From Auanema rhodensis (Eukaryota > Nematoda > Chromadorea > Rhabditida > Rhabditidae): 64,000 nt of DNA. The stretch is from positions 310,001-374,000 of the forward strand of contig CAXKVF010000079.1 of assembly GCA_964057225.1 (NCBI GenBank). Reading direction: 5' to 3'. The notes below the pieces were generated by a model that did no database searches, had not been told where the DNA came from, and was given only the letters and a program-made list of their open reading frames with translations. The position numbers and the translations under genes were made by a program. Below are positions 24,110 to 36,900 of this stretch, in pieces (the first letter of the stretch is position 1; every line of letters starts with the position of its first letter).

Positions 24110-27100
24110 AACTCGCTTCACGTGAGAGATAAAGAGATGCGGTTTTCAAAATTTGATTCCCCATGTCCATATTAGTCTAAAAACAAATTTTTATTGATAT
24201 TGGTTCATGGTAACCATGACTTTGAAATTTACGTGAACTTTAATTTATGCTAATTAAATGTACACGTGATGTGCACTTGGTATGTAACTCGCTTCACGTG
24301 AAAGATAAAGAGATGCGGTTTTCAAAATTAGATTCCCCATGTCCATATTAGTTTAAAAACAAATTTATATTGATATTGGTGCATGGTAACCATGACTTTG
24401 AAATTTACGTGAACTTTAATTTATGCTAATTAAATGTACACGTGATGTGCACTTGGTATGTAACTCGCTTCACGTGAAAGATAAAGAGATGCGGTTTCCA
24501 AAATTAGATTCCCCATGTCCATATTAGTCTAAAAACAAATTTTTATTGATATTGGTTTATGGTAACCATGACTTTGAAATTTACGTGAACTTTAGTTTAT
24601 GCTAATTAAATGTACACGTGGTGTGCACTTGGTATGTAACTCGCTTCACGTGAAAGATAAAGAGATGCGGTTTTCAAAATTAGATTCCCTATGTCCATAT
24701 TAGTCTAAAAACAAATTTTTATTGATATTGGTTCATGGTAACCATGACTTTGAAATTTACGTGAACTTTAATTTATGCTAATTAAATGTACACGTGATGT
24801 GCACTTGGTATGTAACTCGCTTCACGTGAAAGATAAAGAGATGCGGTTTTCAAAATTAGATTCACCATGTCCATATTAGTCTAAAAACGAATTTTTATTG
24901 ATATTGGTGCATGGTAACCATGACTTTGAAATTTACGTGAACTTTAGTTTATGCTAATTAAATGTACACGTGGTGTGCACTTGGTATGTAACTCGCTTCA
25001 CGTGAAAGATAAAGAGATGCGGTTTTCAAAATTAGATTCCCCATGTCCATATTAGTCTAAAAACAAATTTTTATTGATATTGGTTCATGGTAACCATGAC
25101 TTTGAAATTTACGTGAACTTTAATTTATGCTAATTAAATGTACACGTGATGTGCACTTGGTATGTAACTCGCTTCACGTGAAAGATAAAGAGATGCGGTT
25201 TTCAAAATTAGATTCCCCATGTCCATATTAGTCTAAAAACAAATTTTTATTGATATTGGTGCATGGTAACCATGACTTTGAAATTTACGTGAACTTTAAT
25301 TTATGCTAATTAAATGTACACGTGATGTGCACTTGGTATGTAACTCGCTTCACGTGAAAGATAAAGAGATGCGGTTTTCAAAATTAGATTCCTTATGTCC
25401 ATATTAGTCCAAAAACAAATTTTTATTGATATTGGTTCATGGTAACCATGACTTTGAAATTTACGTGAACTTTAATTTATGCTAATTAAATGTACACGTG
25501 ATGTGCACTTGGTATGTAACTCGCTTCACGTGAAAGATAAAGAGATGCGGTTTTCAAAATTAGATTCCCCATGTCCATATTAGTCTAAAAACAAATTTTT
25601 ATTGATATTGGTTCATGGTAACCATGTCTTTGAAATTTACGTGAACTTTAATTTATGCTAATTAAATGTACACGTGATGTGCACTTGGTATGTAACTCGC
25701 TTCACGTGAAAGACAAAGAGATGAGGTTTTCAAAATTAGATTCCCCATGTCCATATTAGTCTAAAAACAAATTTTTATTGATATTGGTGCATGGTAACCA
25801 TGACTTTGAAATTTACGTGAACTTTAATTTATGCTAATTAAATGTACACGTGATGTGCACTTGGTATGTAACTCGCTTCACGTGAAAGATAAAGAGATGC
25901 GGTTTACAAAATTAGATTCCCCATGTCCATATTAGTCTAAACACAACTTTTTATTGATATTGGTTCATGGTAACCATGACTTTGAAATTTACGTGAACTT
26001 TAATTTATGCTAATTAAATGTACACGTGATGTGCACTTGGTATGTAACTCGCTTCACGTGAAAGATAAAGAGATGCGGTTTTCAAAGTTAGATTCCCCAT
26101 GTCCATATTAGTCTAAAAACAAATTGTTATTGATATTGGTGCATGGTAACCATGACTTTGAAATTTACGTGAACTTTAATTCATGCTAATTAAATGTACA
26201 CGTGATGTGCACTTGGTATGTAACTCGCTTCACGTAAAAGATAAAGAGATGCGGTTTTCAAAATTAGATTCCCCATGTCCATATTAGTCTAAAAACAAAT
26301 TTTATTGATATTGGTTCGTGGTAACCATGTCTTTGAAATTTACGTGAACTTTAATTTATGCTAATTAAATGTACACGTGATGTGCACTTGGTATGTAACT
26401 CGCTTCACGTGAAAGATAAAGAGATGCGGTTTTCAAAATTAGATTCCCCATGTCCATATTAGTCTAAAAACAAATTTTTATTGATATTGGTGCATGGTAA
26501 CCATGACTTTGAAATTTACGTGAACTTTAATTTATGCTAATTAAATGTACACGTGATGTGCACTTGGTATGTAACTCGCTTCACGTGAAAGATAAAGAGA
26601 TGCGGTTTTCAAAATTTGATTCCCCATGTCCATATTAGTCTAAAAACAATTTTTTATTGATATTGGTTCATGGTAACCATGACTTTGAAATTTACGTGAA
26701 CTTTAATTTATGATAATTAAATGTACACGTGATGTGCCCTTGGTATGTAACTCGCTTCACGTGAAAGATAAAGAGATGCGGTTTTCAAAATTATATTCCC
26801 CATGTCCATATTAGTTTAAAAACAAATTTTTATTGATATTAGTGCATGGTAACCATGACTTTGAAATTTACGTGAACTTTAATTTATGCTAATTAAATGT
26901 ACACGTGATGTGCACTTGGTATGTAACTCGCTTCACGTGAAAGATAAAGAGATGCGGTTTTCACAATTTGATTCCCCATGTCCATATTAGTCTAAAAACA
27001 AATTTTTATTGATATTGGTTCATGGTAATCATGACTTTGAAATTTACGTGAACTTTAATTTATGCTAATTAAATGTACACGTGATGTGCACTTGGTATGT
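24110..27100 (+). repeat. Block B, copy 2
   Basis: It begins with gagagataaag and m45 T, then aaatttatatt, ggtttatgg, an extra ccctatg monomer absent at this point from copy 1, m76 G with ttcaccatg, standard, m96 G, ccttatg, m110 T, gatgagg and a hybrid gtttaca/aaacacaactt monomer at 25870-26045. Next come gttattg, an m15 A monomer with T4 and gttcgtgg, m96 G, m45 T with m166 C, m46 T with ttagtgc, and m40 C with m45 T (ttcacaatttg). The last third matches block B copy 3 and the start of the nested HOR domain. Confidence 0.72.
25870..26045 (+). repeat. Hybrid monomer joining two subtypes
   Basis: The 5' part carries gtttaca (m37 A), elsewhere paired with m143 G. The middle carries aaacacaactt, and m143 is A. 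In the other B copies gtttaca, accttg/aactt and aaacac sit on three successive monomers. The simplest reading is a deletion of about two monomers by out-of-register exchange, with the junction between m38 and m72. Confidence 0.6.
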
Positions 27101-27628
27101 AACTCGCTTCGCTTGAAAGATAAAGAGATGCGGTTTTCAAAATTAGATTCCCCATGTCCATATTAGTCTAAAAACAAATTTTTATTGATATTGGTTCATG
27201 GTAACCATGACTTTGAAATTTACATGAACTTTAATTTATGCTAATTAAATGTACACGTGATGAGCACTTGGTATGTAACTCGCTTCACGTGAAAGATAAA
27301 AAGATGCGGTTTTCAAAATTAGATTCCCCATGTCCATATTAGTCTAAAAACAAATTTTTATTGATATTGGTGCATGGTAACCATGACTTTGAAATTTACG
27401 TGAACTTTAATTTATGCTAATTAAATGTACACGTGATGTGCACTTGGTATGTAACTCGCTTCACGTGAAAGATAAAGAGATGCGGTTTTCAAAATTAGAT
27501 TCCCCATGTCCATATTAGTTTAAAAACAAATTTTTATTGATATTGGTGCATGGTAACCATGACTTTGAAATTTACGTGAACTTTAATTCATGCTAATTAA
27601 ATGTACACGTGATGTGCACTTGGTATGT
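27101..27628 (+). repeat. Three monomers linking block B copy 2 to the 8-mer duplication
   Basis: The first has cgcttgaaag, tacatg and tgagcac as private changes. The second has aaaaagatg and m96 G. The third has m68 T, m96 G and m137 C. Confidence 0.65.
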
Positions 27629-29036
27629 TACTCGCTTCACGTAAAAGATAAAGAGATGCGGTTTTCAAAATTAGATTCCCCATGTCCATATTAGTCTAAA
27701 AACAAATTTTTATTGATATTGGTTCATGGTAACCATGTCTTTGAAATTTACGTGAACTTTAATTTATGCTAATTAAATGTACACGTGATGTGCACTTGGT
27801 ATGTAACTCGCTTCACGTGAAAGATAAAGAGATGCGGTTTTCAAAATTAGATTCCCCATGTCCATATTAGTCTAAAAACAAATTTTTATTGATATTGGTT
27901 CATGGTAACCATGACATTGAAATTTACGTGAACTTTAATTCATGCTAATTAAATGTACACGTGATGTGCACTTGTTATGTAACTCGCTTCACGTGAAAGA
28001 TGAAGAGATGCGGTTTTCAAAATTAGATTCCCCATGTCCATATTAGTCTAAAAACAAATTTTTATTGATATTGGTGCATGGTAACCATGACTTTGAAATT
28101 TACGTGAACTTTAATTTATGCTAATCAAATGTACACGTGATGTGCACTTGGTATGTAACTCGCTTCACGTGAAAGATAAAGAGATGCGGTTTTTAAAATT
28201 AGATTCCCCATGTCCATATTAGTCTAAAAACAACTTTTTATTGATATTGGTTCATGGTAACCATGACATTGAAATTTACGTGAACTTTAATTTATGCTAA
28301 TTAAATGTACACGTGATGTGCCCTTGGTATGTAACTCGCTTCACGTGAAAGATAAAGAGATGCGGTTTTCAAAATTAGATTCCCCATGTCCATATTAGTC
28401 TAAAAACAAATTTCTATTGATATTGGTTCATGGTAACCATGACTTTGAAATTTACGTGAACTTTAATTTATGCTAATTAAATGTACACGTGATGTGCACT
28501 TGGTATGTAATTCGCTTCACGTAAAAGATAAAGAGATGCGGTTTTCAAAATTAGATTCCCCATGTCCATATTAGTCTAAAAACAAATTTTTATTGATATT
28601 GGTTCATGGTAACCATGACTTTGAAATTTACGTGAACTTTAATTTATGCTAATTAAATGTACACGTGATGAACACTTGGTATGTAACTCGCTTCACGTGA
28701 AAGATAAAGAGATGCGGTTTTCAAAATTAGATTCCCCATGTCCATATTAGTCTAAAAACAAATTTTTATTGATATTGGTGCATGGTAACCATGACTTTGA
28801 AATTTACGTGAACTTTAATTTATGCTAATTAAATGTACACGTGATGTGCACTTGGTATGTAACTCGCTTCACGTGAAAGATAAAGAGATGCGGTCTTCAA
28901 AATTAGATTCCTCATGTCCATATTAGTCTAAAAACAAATTTTTATTGATATTGGTGCATGGTAACCATGACTTTGAAATTTACGTGAACTTTAATTCATG
29001 CTAATTAAATGTACACGTGATGTGCACTTGGTATGT
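27629..29036 (+). repeat. 8-monomer tandem duplication, copy 1 (1,408 bp)
   Basis: Markers in order: gtatgttact with m15 A and m110 T; m112 A / m137 C / m171 T; m22 G with aatcaaatg; m78 C / m112 A / m166 C; a monomer with aaatttcta; aattcgc with m15 A and tgaacac; m96 G; and a last monomer with ggtcttc and cctcatg that ends in m96 G and m137 C. Each marker recurs 1,408 bp later, apart from the private aaatttcta and ggttttta. Confidence 0.85.
28861..29036 (+). repeat. Hybrid monomer at the 8-mer duplication junction
   Basis: The 5' part (ggtcttc at 28895, cctcatg at 28912) matches the monomer at 30269, which closes the second copy. The 3' part (m96 G, m137 C, then gtatgttact) matches the monomer at 27453, which precedes the first copy. 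This is what an unequal exchange leaves. The switch lies between about 28912 and 28956. Confidence 0.65.
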
Positions 29037-30444
29037 TACTCGCTTCACGTAAAAGATAAAGAGATGCGGTTTTCAAAATTAGATTCCCCATGTCCATATT
29101 AGTCTAAAAACAAATTTTTATTGATATTGGTTCATGGTAACCATGTCTTTGAAATTTACGTGAACTTTAATTTATGCTAATTAAATGTACACGTGATGTG
29201 CACTTGGTATGTAACTCGCTTCACGTGAAAGATAAAGAGATGCGGTTTTCAAAATTAGATTCCCCATGTCCATATTAGTCTAAAAACAAATTTTTATTGA
29301 TATTGGTTCATGGTAACCATGACATTGAAATTTACGTGAACTTTAATTCATGCTAATTAAATGTACACGTGATGTGCACTTGTTATGTAACTCGCTTCAC
29401 GTGAAAGATGAAGAGATGCGGTTTTCAAAATTAGATTCCCCATGTCCATATTAGTCTAAAAACAAATTTTTATTGATATTGGTGCATGGTAACCATGACT
29501 TTGAAATTTACGTGAACTTTAATTTATGCTAATCAAATGTACACGTGATGTGCACTTGGTATGTAACTCGCTTCACGTGAAAGATAAAGAGATGCGGTTT
29601 TCAAAATTAGATTCCCCATGTCCATATTAGTCTAAAAACAACTTTTTATTGATATTGGTTCATGGTAACCATGACATTGAAATTTACGTGAACTTTAATT
29701 TATGCTAATTAAATGTACACGTGATGTGCCCTTGGTATGTAACTCGCTTCACGTGAAAGATAAAGAGATGCGGTTTTCAAAATTAGATTCCCCATGTCCA
29801 TATTAGTCTAAAAACAAATTTTTATTGATATTGGTTCATGGTAACCATGACTTTGAAATTTACGTGAACTTTAATTTATGCTAATTAAATGTACACGTGA
29901 TGTGCACTTGGTATGTAATTCGCTTCACGTAAAAGATAAAGAGATGCGGTTTTCAAAATTAGATTCCCCATGTCCATATTAGTCTAAAAACAAATTTTTA
30001 TTGATATTGGTTCATGGTAACCATGACTTTGAAATTTACGTGAACTTTAATTTATGCTAATTAAATGTACACGTGATGAACACTTGGTATGTAACTCGCT
30101 TCACGTGAAAGATAAAGAGATGCGGTTTTCAAAATTAGATTCCCCATGTCCATATTAGTCTAAAAACAAATTTTTATTGATATTGGTGCATGGTAACCAT
30201 GACTTTGAAATTTACGTGAACTTTAATTTATGCTAATTAAATGTACACGTGATGTGCACTTGGTATGTAACTCGCTTCACGTGAAAGATAAAGAGATGCG
30301 GTCTTCAAAATTAGATTCCTCATGCCCATATTAGTCTAAAAACAAAATTTTATTGATATTGGTTCATGGTAACCATGACTTTGAAATTTACGTGAACTTT
30401 AATTTATGCTAATTAAATGTACACGTGGTGTGCACTTGGTATGT
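29037..30444 (+). repeat. 8-monomer tandem duplication, copy 2
   Basis: It repeats 27629-29036 marker by marker. Its last monomer (30269-30444) starts with ggtcttc and cctcatg but continues with catgccc, aaaatttta and m160 G, the block A form, so this monomer is also the entry into block A copy 4. Confidence 0.82.
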
Positions 30445-31676
30445 AACTCGCTTCACGTGAAAGATAAAGAGATGCGGTTTTCAAAATTAGATTCCCCATG
30501 TCCATATTAGTCTAAAAACAAATTTTTATTGATATTGGTTCATGGTAACCATGACTTTGAAATTTACGTGAACTTTAATTTATGCTAATTAAATGTACAC
30601 GTGATGTGCACTTGGTATGTAACTCGCTTCACGTGAAAGATAAAGAGATGCGGTTTTCAAAATTAGATTCCCCATGTCCATATTAGTCTAAAAACAAATT
30701 TTTATTGATATTGGTTCATGGTAACCATGTCTTTGAAATTTACGTGAACTTTAATTTATGCTAATTAAATGTACACGTGATGTGCACTTGGTATGTAACT
30801 CGCTTCACGTGAAAGATAAAGAGATGCGGTTTTCAAAATTAGATTCCCCATGTCCATATTAGTCTAAAAACAAATTTTTATTGATATTGGTGCATGGTAA
30901 CCATGACTTTGAAATTTACGTGAACTTTAATTTATGCTAATTAAATGTACACGTGATGTGCACTTGGTATGTAACTCGCTTCACGTGAAAGATAAAAAGA
31001 TGCGGTTTTCAAAATTAGATTCCCCATGTCCATATTAGTCTAAAAACAAATTTTTATTGATATTGGTTCATGGTAACCATGACTTTGAAATTTACGTGAA
31101 CTTTAATTTATGCTAATTAAATGTACACGTGATGTGCACTTGGTATGTAACTCGCTTCACGTGAAAGATAAAGAGATGCGGTTTTCACAATTAGATTCCC
31201 CATGTCCATATTAGTCTAAAAACGAATTTTTATTGATATTGGTGCATGGTAACCATGACTTTGAAATTTACGTGAATTTTAGTTTATGCTAATTAAATGT
31301 ACACGTGGTGTGCACTTGGTATGTAACTCGCTTCACGTGAAAGATAAAGAGATGCGGTTTTCAAAATTAAATTCCCCATGTCCATATTAGTCTAAAAACA
31401 AATTTTTATTGATATTGGTTCATGGTAACCATGACTTTGAAATTTACGTGAACTTTAATTTATGCTAATTAAATGTACACGTGATGTGCCCCTGGTATGT
31501 AACTCGCTTCACGTGAAAGATAAAGAGATGCGGTTTTCAAAATTAGATTCCCCTTGTCCATATTAGTTTGAAAACAAATTTTTATTGATATTGGTGCATG
31601 GTAACCATCACTTTGAAATTTACGTGAACTTTAATTTATGCTAATTAAATGTACACGTGATGTGCACTTGGTATGT
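30445..31676 (+). repeat. Block A, copy 4: 3' part
   Basis: Continuing from the catgccc monomer at 30269: standard; m110 T; m96 G; aaaaagatg; a Q-like monomer with ttcacaattag, m76 G and gaattttag; m46 A with tgcccctgg; and cccttgtcc with agtttga and accatcac. Compared with copies 1 and 2, aaaaagatg has moved one monomer downstream and the m32 A monomer is replaced by m46 A, as in copy 3. Confidence 0.7.
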
Positions 31677-33963
31677 AACTCGCTTCACGTGAGAGATAAA
31701 GAGATGCGGTTTTCAAAATTTGATTCCCCATGTCCATATCAGTCTAAAAACAAATTTTTATTGATATTGGTTCATGGTAACCATGACTTTGAAATTTACG
31801 TGAACTTTAATTTATGCTAATTAAATGTACACGTGATGTGCACTTGGTATGTAACTCGCTTCACGTGAAAGATAAAGAGATGCGGTTTTCAAAATTAGAT
31901 TCCCCATGTCCATATTAGTTTAAAAACAAATTTATATTGATATTGGTGCATGGTAACCATGACTTTGAAATTTACGTGAACTTTAATTTATGCTAATTAA
32001 ATGTACACGTGATGTGCACTTGGTATGTAACTCGCTTCACGTAAAAGATAAAGAGATGCGGATTCCAAAATTAGATTCCCCATGTCCATATTAGTCTAAA
32101 AACAAATTTTTATTGATATTGGTTTATGGTAACCATGACTTTGAAATTTACGTGAACTTTAGTTTATGCTAATTAAATGTACACGTGGTGTGCACTTGGT
32201 ATGTAACTCGCTTCACGTGAAAGATAAAGAGATGCGGTTTTCAAAATTAGATTCCCCATGTCCATATTAGTCTAAAAACAAATTTTTATTGATATTGGTT
32301 CATGGTAACCATGACTTTGAAATTTACGTGAACTTTAATTTATGCTAATTAAATGTACACGTGATGTGCACTTGGTATGTAACTCGCTTCACGTGAAAGA
32401 TAAAGAGATGCGGTTTTCAAAATTAGATTCCCCATGTCCATATTAGTCTAAAAACGAATTTGTATTGATATTGGTGCATGGTAACCATGACTTTGAAATT
32501 TACGTGAACTTTAGTTTATGCTAATTAAATGTACACGTGGTGTGCACTTGGTATGTAACTCGCTTCACGTGAAAGATAAAGAGATGCGGTTTTCAAAATT
32601 AGATTCCCCATGTCCATATTAGTCTAAAAACAAATTTTTATTGATATTGGTTCATGGTAACCATGACTTTGAAATTTACGTGAACTTTAATTTATGCTAA
32701 TTAAATGTACACGTGATGTGCACTTGGTATGTAACTCGCTTCACGTGAAAGATAAAGAGATGCGGTTTTCAAAATTAGATTCCCCATGTCCATATTAGTC
32801 TAAAAACAAATTTTTATTGATATTGGTGCATGGTAACCATGACTTTGAAATTTACGTGAACTTTAATTTATGCTAATTAAATGTACACGTGATGTGCACT
32901 TGGTATGTAACTCGCTTCACGTGAAAGATAAAGAGATGCGGTTTTCAAAATTAGATTCCTTATGTCCATATTAGTCCAAAAACAAATTTTTATTGATATT
33001 GGTTCATGGTAACCATGACTTTGAAATTTACGTGAACTTTAATTTATGCTAATTAAATGTACACGTGATGTGCACTTGGTATGTAACTCGCTTCACGTGA
33101 AAGATAAAGAGATGCGGTTTTCAAAATTAGATTCCCCATGTCCATATTAGTCTAAAAACAAATTTTTATTGATATTGGTTCATGGTAACCATGTCTTTGA
33201 AATTTACGTGAACTTTAATTTATGCTAATTAAATGTACACGTGATGTGCACTTGGTGTGTAACTCGCTTCACGTGAAAGATAAAGAGATGAGGTTTTCAA
33301 AATTAGATTCCCCATGTCCATATTAGTCTAAAAACAAATTTTTATTGATATTGGTTCATGGTAACCATGTCTTTGAAATTTACGTGAACTTTAATTTATG
33401 CTAATTAAATGTACACGTGATGTGCACTTGGTGTGTAACTCGCTTCACGTGAAAGATAAAAAGATGAGGTTTTCAAAATTAGATTCCCCATGTCCATATT
33501 AGTCTAAAAACAAATTTTTATTGATATTGGTGCATGGTAACCATGACTTTGAAATTTACGTGAACTTTAATTCATGCTAATTAAATGTACACGTGATGTG
33601 CACTTGGTATGTAACTCGCTTCACGTAAAAGATAAAGAGATGCGGTTTTCAAAATTAGATTCCCCATGTCCATATTAGTCTAAAAACAAATTTTATTGAT
33701 ATTGGTTCGTGGTAACCATGTCTTTGAAATTTACGTGAACTTTAATTTATGCTAATTAAATGTACACGTGATGTGCACTTGGTATGTAACTCGCTTCACG
33801 TGAAAGATAAAGAGATGCGGTTTTCAAAATTAGATTCCCCATGTCCATATTAGTCTAAAAACAAATTTTTATTGATATTGGTGCATGGTAACCATGACTT
33901 TGAAATTTACGTGAACTTTAATTTATGCTAATTAAATGTACACGTGATGTGCACTTGGTATGT
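31677..33963 (+). repeat. Block B, copy 3
   Basis: It starts with gagagataaag and m45 T, exactly as copies 1 and 2 do, 43 monomers (7,567 bp, allowing for one deletion) after copy 2. The series aaatttatatt, ggtttatgg, standard, m76 G, standard, m96 G, ccttatg, m110 T and gatgagg follows. It ends with the T4-deletion monomer that also carries gttcgtgg (33613-33787) and an m96 G monomer. A tatcag change at 31740 creates a chance open frame at 31638-31820. Confidence 0.75.
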
Positions 33964-36900
33964 AACTCGCTTCACGTGAAAGATAAAGAGATGCGGTTTT
34001 CAAAATTTGATTCCCCATGTCCATATTAGTCTAAAAACAAATTTTTATTGATATTGGTTCATGGTAACCATGACTTTGAAATTTACGTGAACTTTAATTT
34101 ATGCTAATTAAATGTACACGTGATGTGCCCTTGGTATGTAACTCGCTTCACGTGAAAGATAAAGAGATGCGGTTTTCAAAATTATATTCCCCATGTCCAT
34201 ATTAGTTTAAAAACAAATTTTTATTGATATTAGTGCATGGTAACCATGACTTTGAAATTTACGTGAACTTTAATTTATGCTAATTAAATGTACACGTGAT
34301 GTGCACTCGGTATGTAACTCGCTTCACGTGAAAGATAAAGAGATGCGGTTTTCACAATTTGATTCCCCATGTCCATATTAGTCTAAAAACAAATTTTTAT
34401 TGATATTGGTTCATGGTAATAATGACTTTGAAATTTACGTGAACTTTAATTTATGCTAATTAAATGTACACGTGATGTGCACTTGGTATGTAACTCGCTT
34501 CACGTGAAAGATAAAGAGATGCGGTTTTCAAAATTAGATTCCCCATGTCCATATTAGTCTAAAAACAAATTTTTATTGATATTGGTTCATGGTAACCATG
34601 TCCTTGAAATTTACGTGAACTTTAATTTATGCTAATTAAATGTACACGTGATGTGCACTTGGTATGTAACTCGCTTCACGTGAAAGATAAAGAGATGAGG
34701 TTTTCAAAATTAGATTCCCCATGTCCATATTAGTCTAAAAACAAATTTTTATTGATATTGGTGCATGGTAACCATGACTTTGAAATTTACGTGAACTTTA
34801 ATTTATGCTAATTAAATGTACACGTGATGTGCACGTGGTATGTAACTCGCTTCACGTGAAAGAGAAAGAGATGCGGTTTACAAAATTAGATTCCCCATGT
34901 CCATATTAGTCTAAAAACAAATTTTTATTGATATTGGTTCATGGTAACCATGACTTTGAAATTTACGTGAACTTTAATTTATGCTGATTAAATGTACACG
35001 TGATGTGCACTTGGTATGTAACTCGCTTCACGTGAAAGATAAAGAGATGCGGTTTTCAAAATTAGATTCCCCATGTCCATATTAGTCTAAAAACAACTTT
35101 TTATTGATATTGGTGCATGGTAACCTTGACTTTGAAATTTACGTGAACTTTAATTCATGCTAATTATATGTACACGTGTTGTGCACTTGGTATGTAACTC
35201 GCTTCACGTGAAAGATAAAGAGATGCGGTTTTCAAAATTAGATTCCCCATGTCCATATTAGTCTAAAAACAAATTTTTATTGATATTGGTTCATGGTAAC
35301 CATGACTTTGAAATTTACGTGAACTTTAATTTATGCTAATTAAATGTACACGTGATGTGCACTTGGTATGTAACTCGCTTCACGTGAAAGATAAAGAGAT
35401 GCGGTTTTCAAAATTAGATTCCCCATGTCCATATTAGTCTAAAAACAAATTTTTATTGATATTGGTGCATGGTAACCATGACTTTGAAATTTACGTGAAC
35501 TTTAATTCATGCTAATTAAATGTACACGTGATGTGCACTTGGTATGTAACTCGCTTCACGTGAAAGATAAAGAGATGCGGTTTTCAAAATTTGATTCCCC
35601 ATGTCCATATTAGTCTAAAAACAAATTTTTATTGATATTGGTTCATGGTAACCATGACTTTGAAATTTACGTGAACTTTAATTTATGCTAATTAAATGTA
35701 CACGTGATGTGCCCTTGGTATGTAACTCGCTTCACGTGAAAGATAAAGAGATGCGGTTTTCAAAATTATATTCCCCATGTCCATATTAGTTTTAAAACAA
35801 ATTTTTATTGATATTAGTGCATGGTAACCATGACTTTGAAATTTACGTGAACTTTAATTTATGCTAATTAAATGTACACGTGATGTGCACTCGGTATGTA
35901 ACTCGCTTCACGTGAAAGATAAAGAGATGCGGTTTTCACAATTTGATTCCCCATGTCTATATTAGTCTAAAAACAAATTTTTATTGATATTGGTTCATGG
36001 TAATAATGACTTTGAAATTTACGTGAACTTTAATTTATGCTAATTAAATGTACACGTGATGTGCACTTGGTATGTAACTCGCTTCACGTGAAAGATAAAG
36101 AGATGCGGTTTTCAAAATTAGATTCCCCATGTCCATATTAGTCTAAAAACAAATTTTTATTGATATTGGTTCATGGTAACCATGTCTTTGAAATTTACGT
36201 GAACTTTAATTTATGCTAATTAAATGTACACGTGATGTGCACTTGGTATGTAACTCGCTTCACGTGAAAGATAAAGAGATAAGGTTTTCAAAATTAGATT
36301 CCCCATGTCCATATTAGTCTAAAAACAAATTTTTATTGATATTGGTGCATGGTAACCATGACTTTGAAATTTACGTGAACTTTAATTTATGCTAATTAAA
36401 TGTACACGTGATGTGCACGTGGTATGTAACTCGCTTCACGTGAAAGAGAAAGAGATGCGGTTTACAAAATTAGATTCCCCATGTCCATATTAGTCTAAAA
36501 ACAAATTTTTATTGATATTGGTTCATGGTAACCATGACTTTGAAATTTACGTGAACTTTAATTTATGCTGATTAAATGTACACGTGATGTGCACTTGGTA
36601 TGTAACTCGCTTCACGTGAAAGATAAAGAGATGCGGTTTTCAAAATTAGATTCCCCATGTCCATATTAGTCTAAAAACAACTTTTTATTGATATTGGTGC
36701 ATGGTAACCTTGACTTTGAAATTTACGTGAACTTTAATTCATGCTAATTATATGTACACGTGTTGTGCACTTGGTATGTAACTCGCTTCACGTGAAAGAT
36801 AAAGAGATGCGGTTTTCAAAATTAGATTCCCCATGTCCATATTAGTCTAAACACAAATTTTTATTGATATTGGTTCATGGTAACCATGACTTTGAAATTT

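Noticed and set aside
31638-31820. 60-codon open frame
   Set aside because: It has the same origin, with TAG changed to CAG at 31740.
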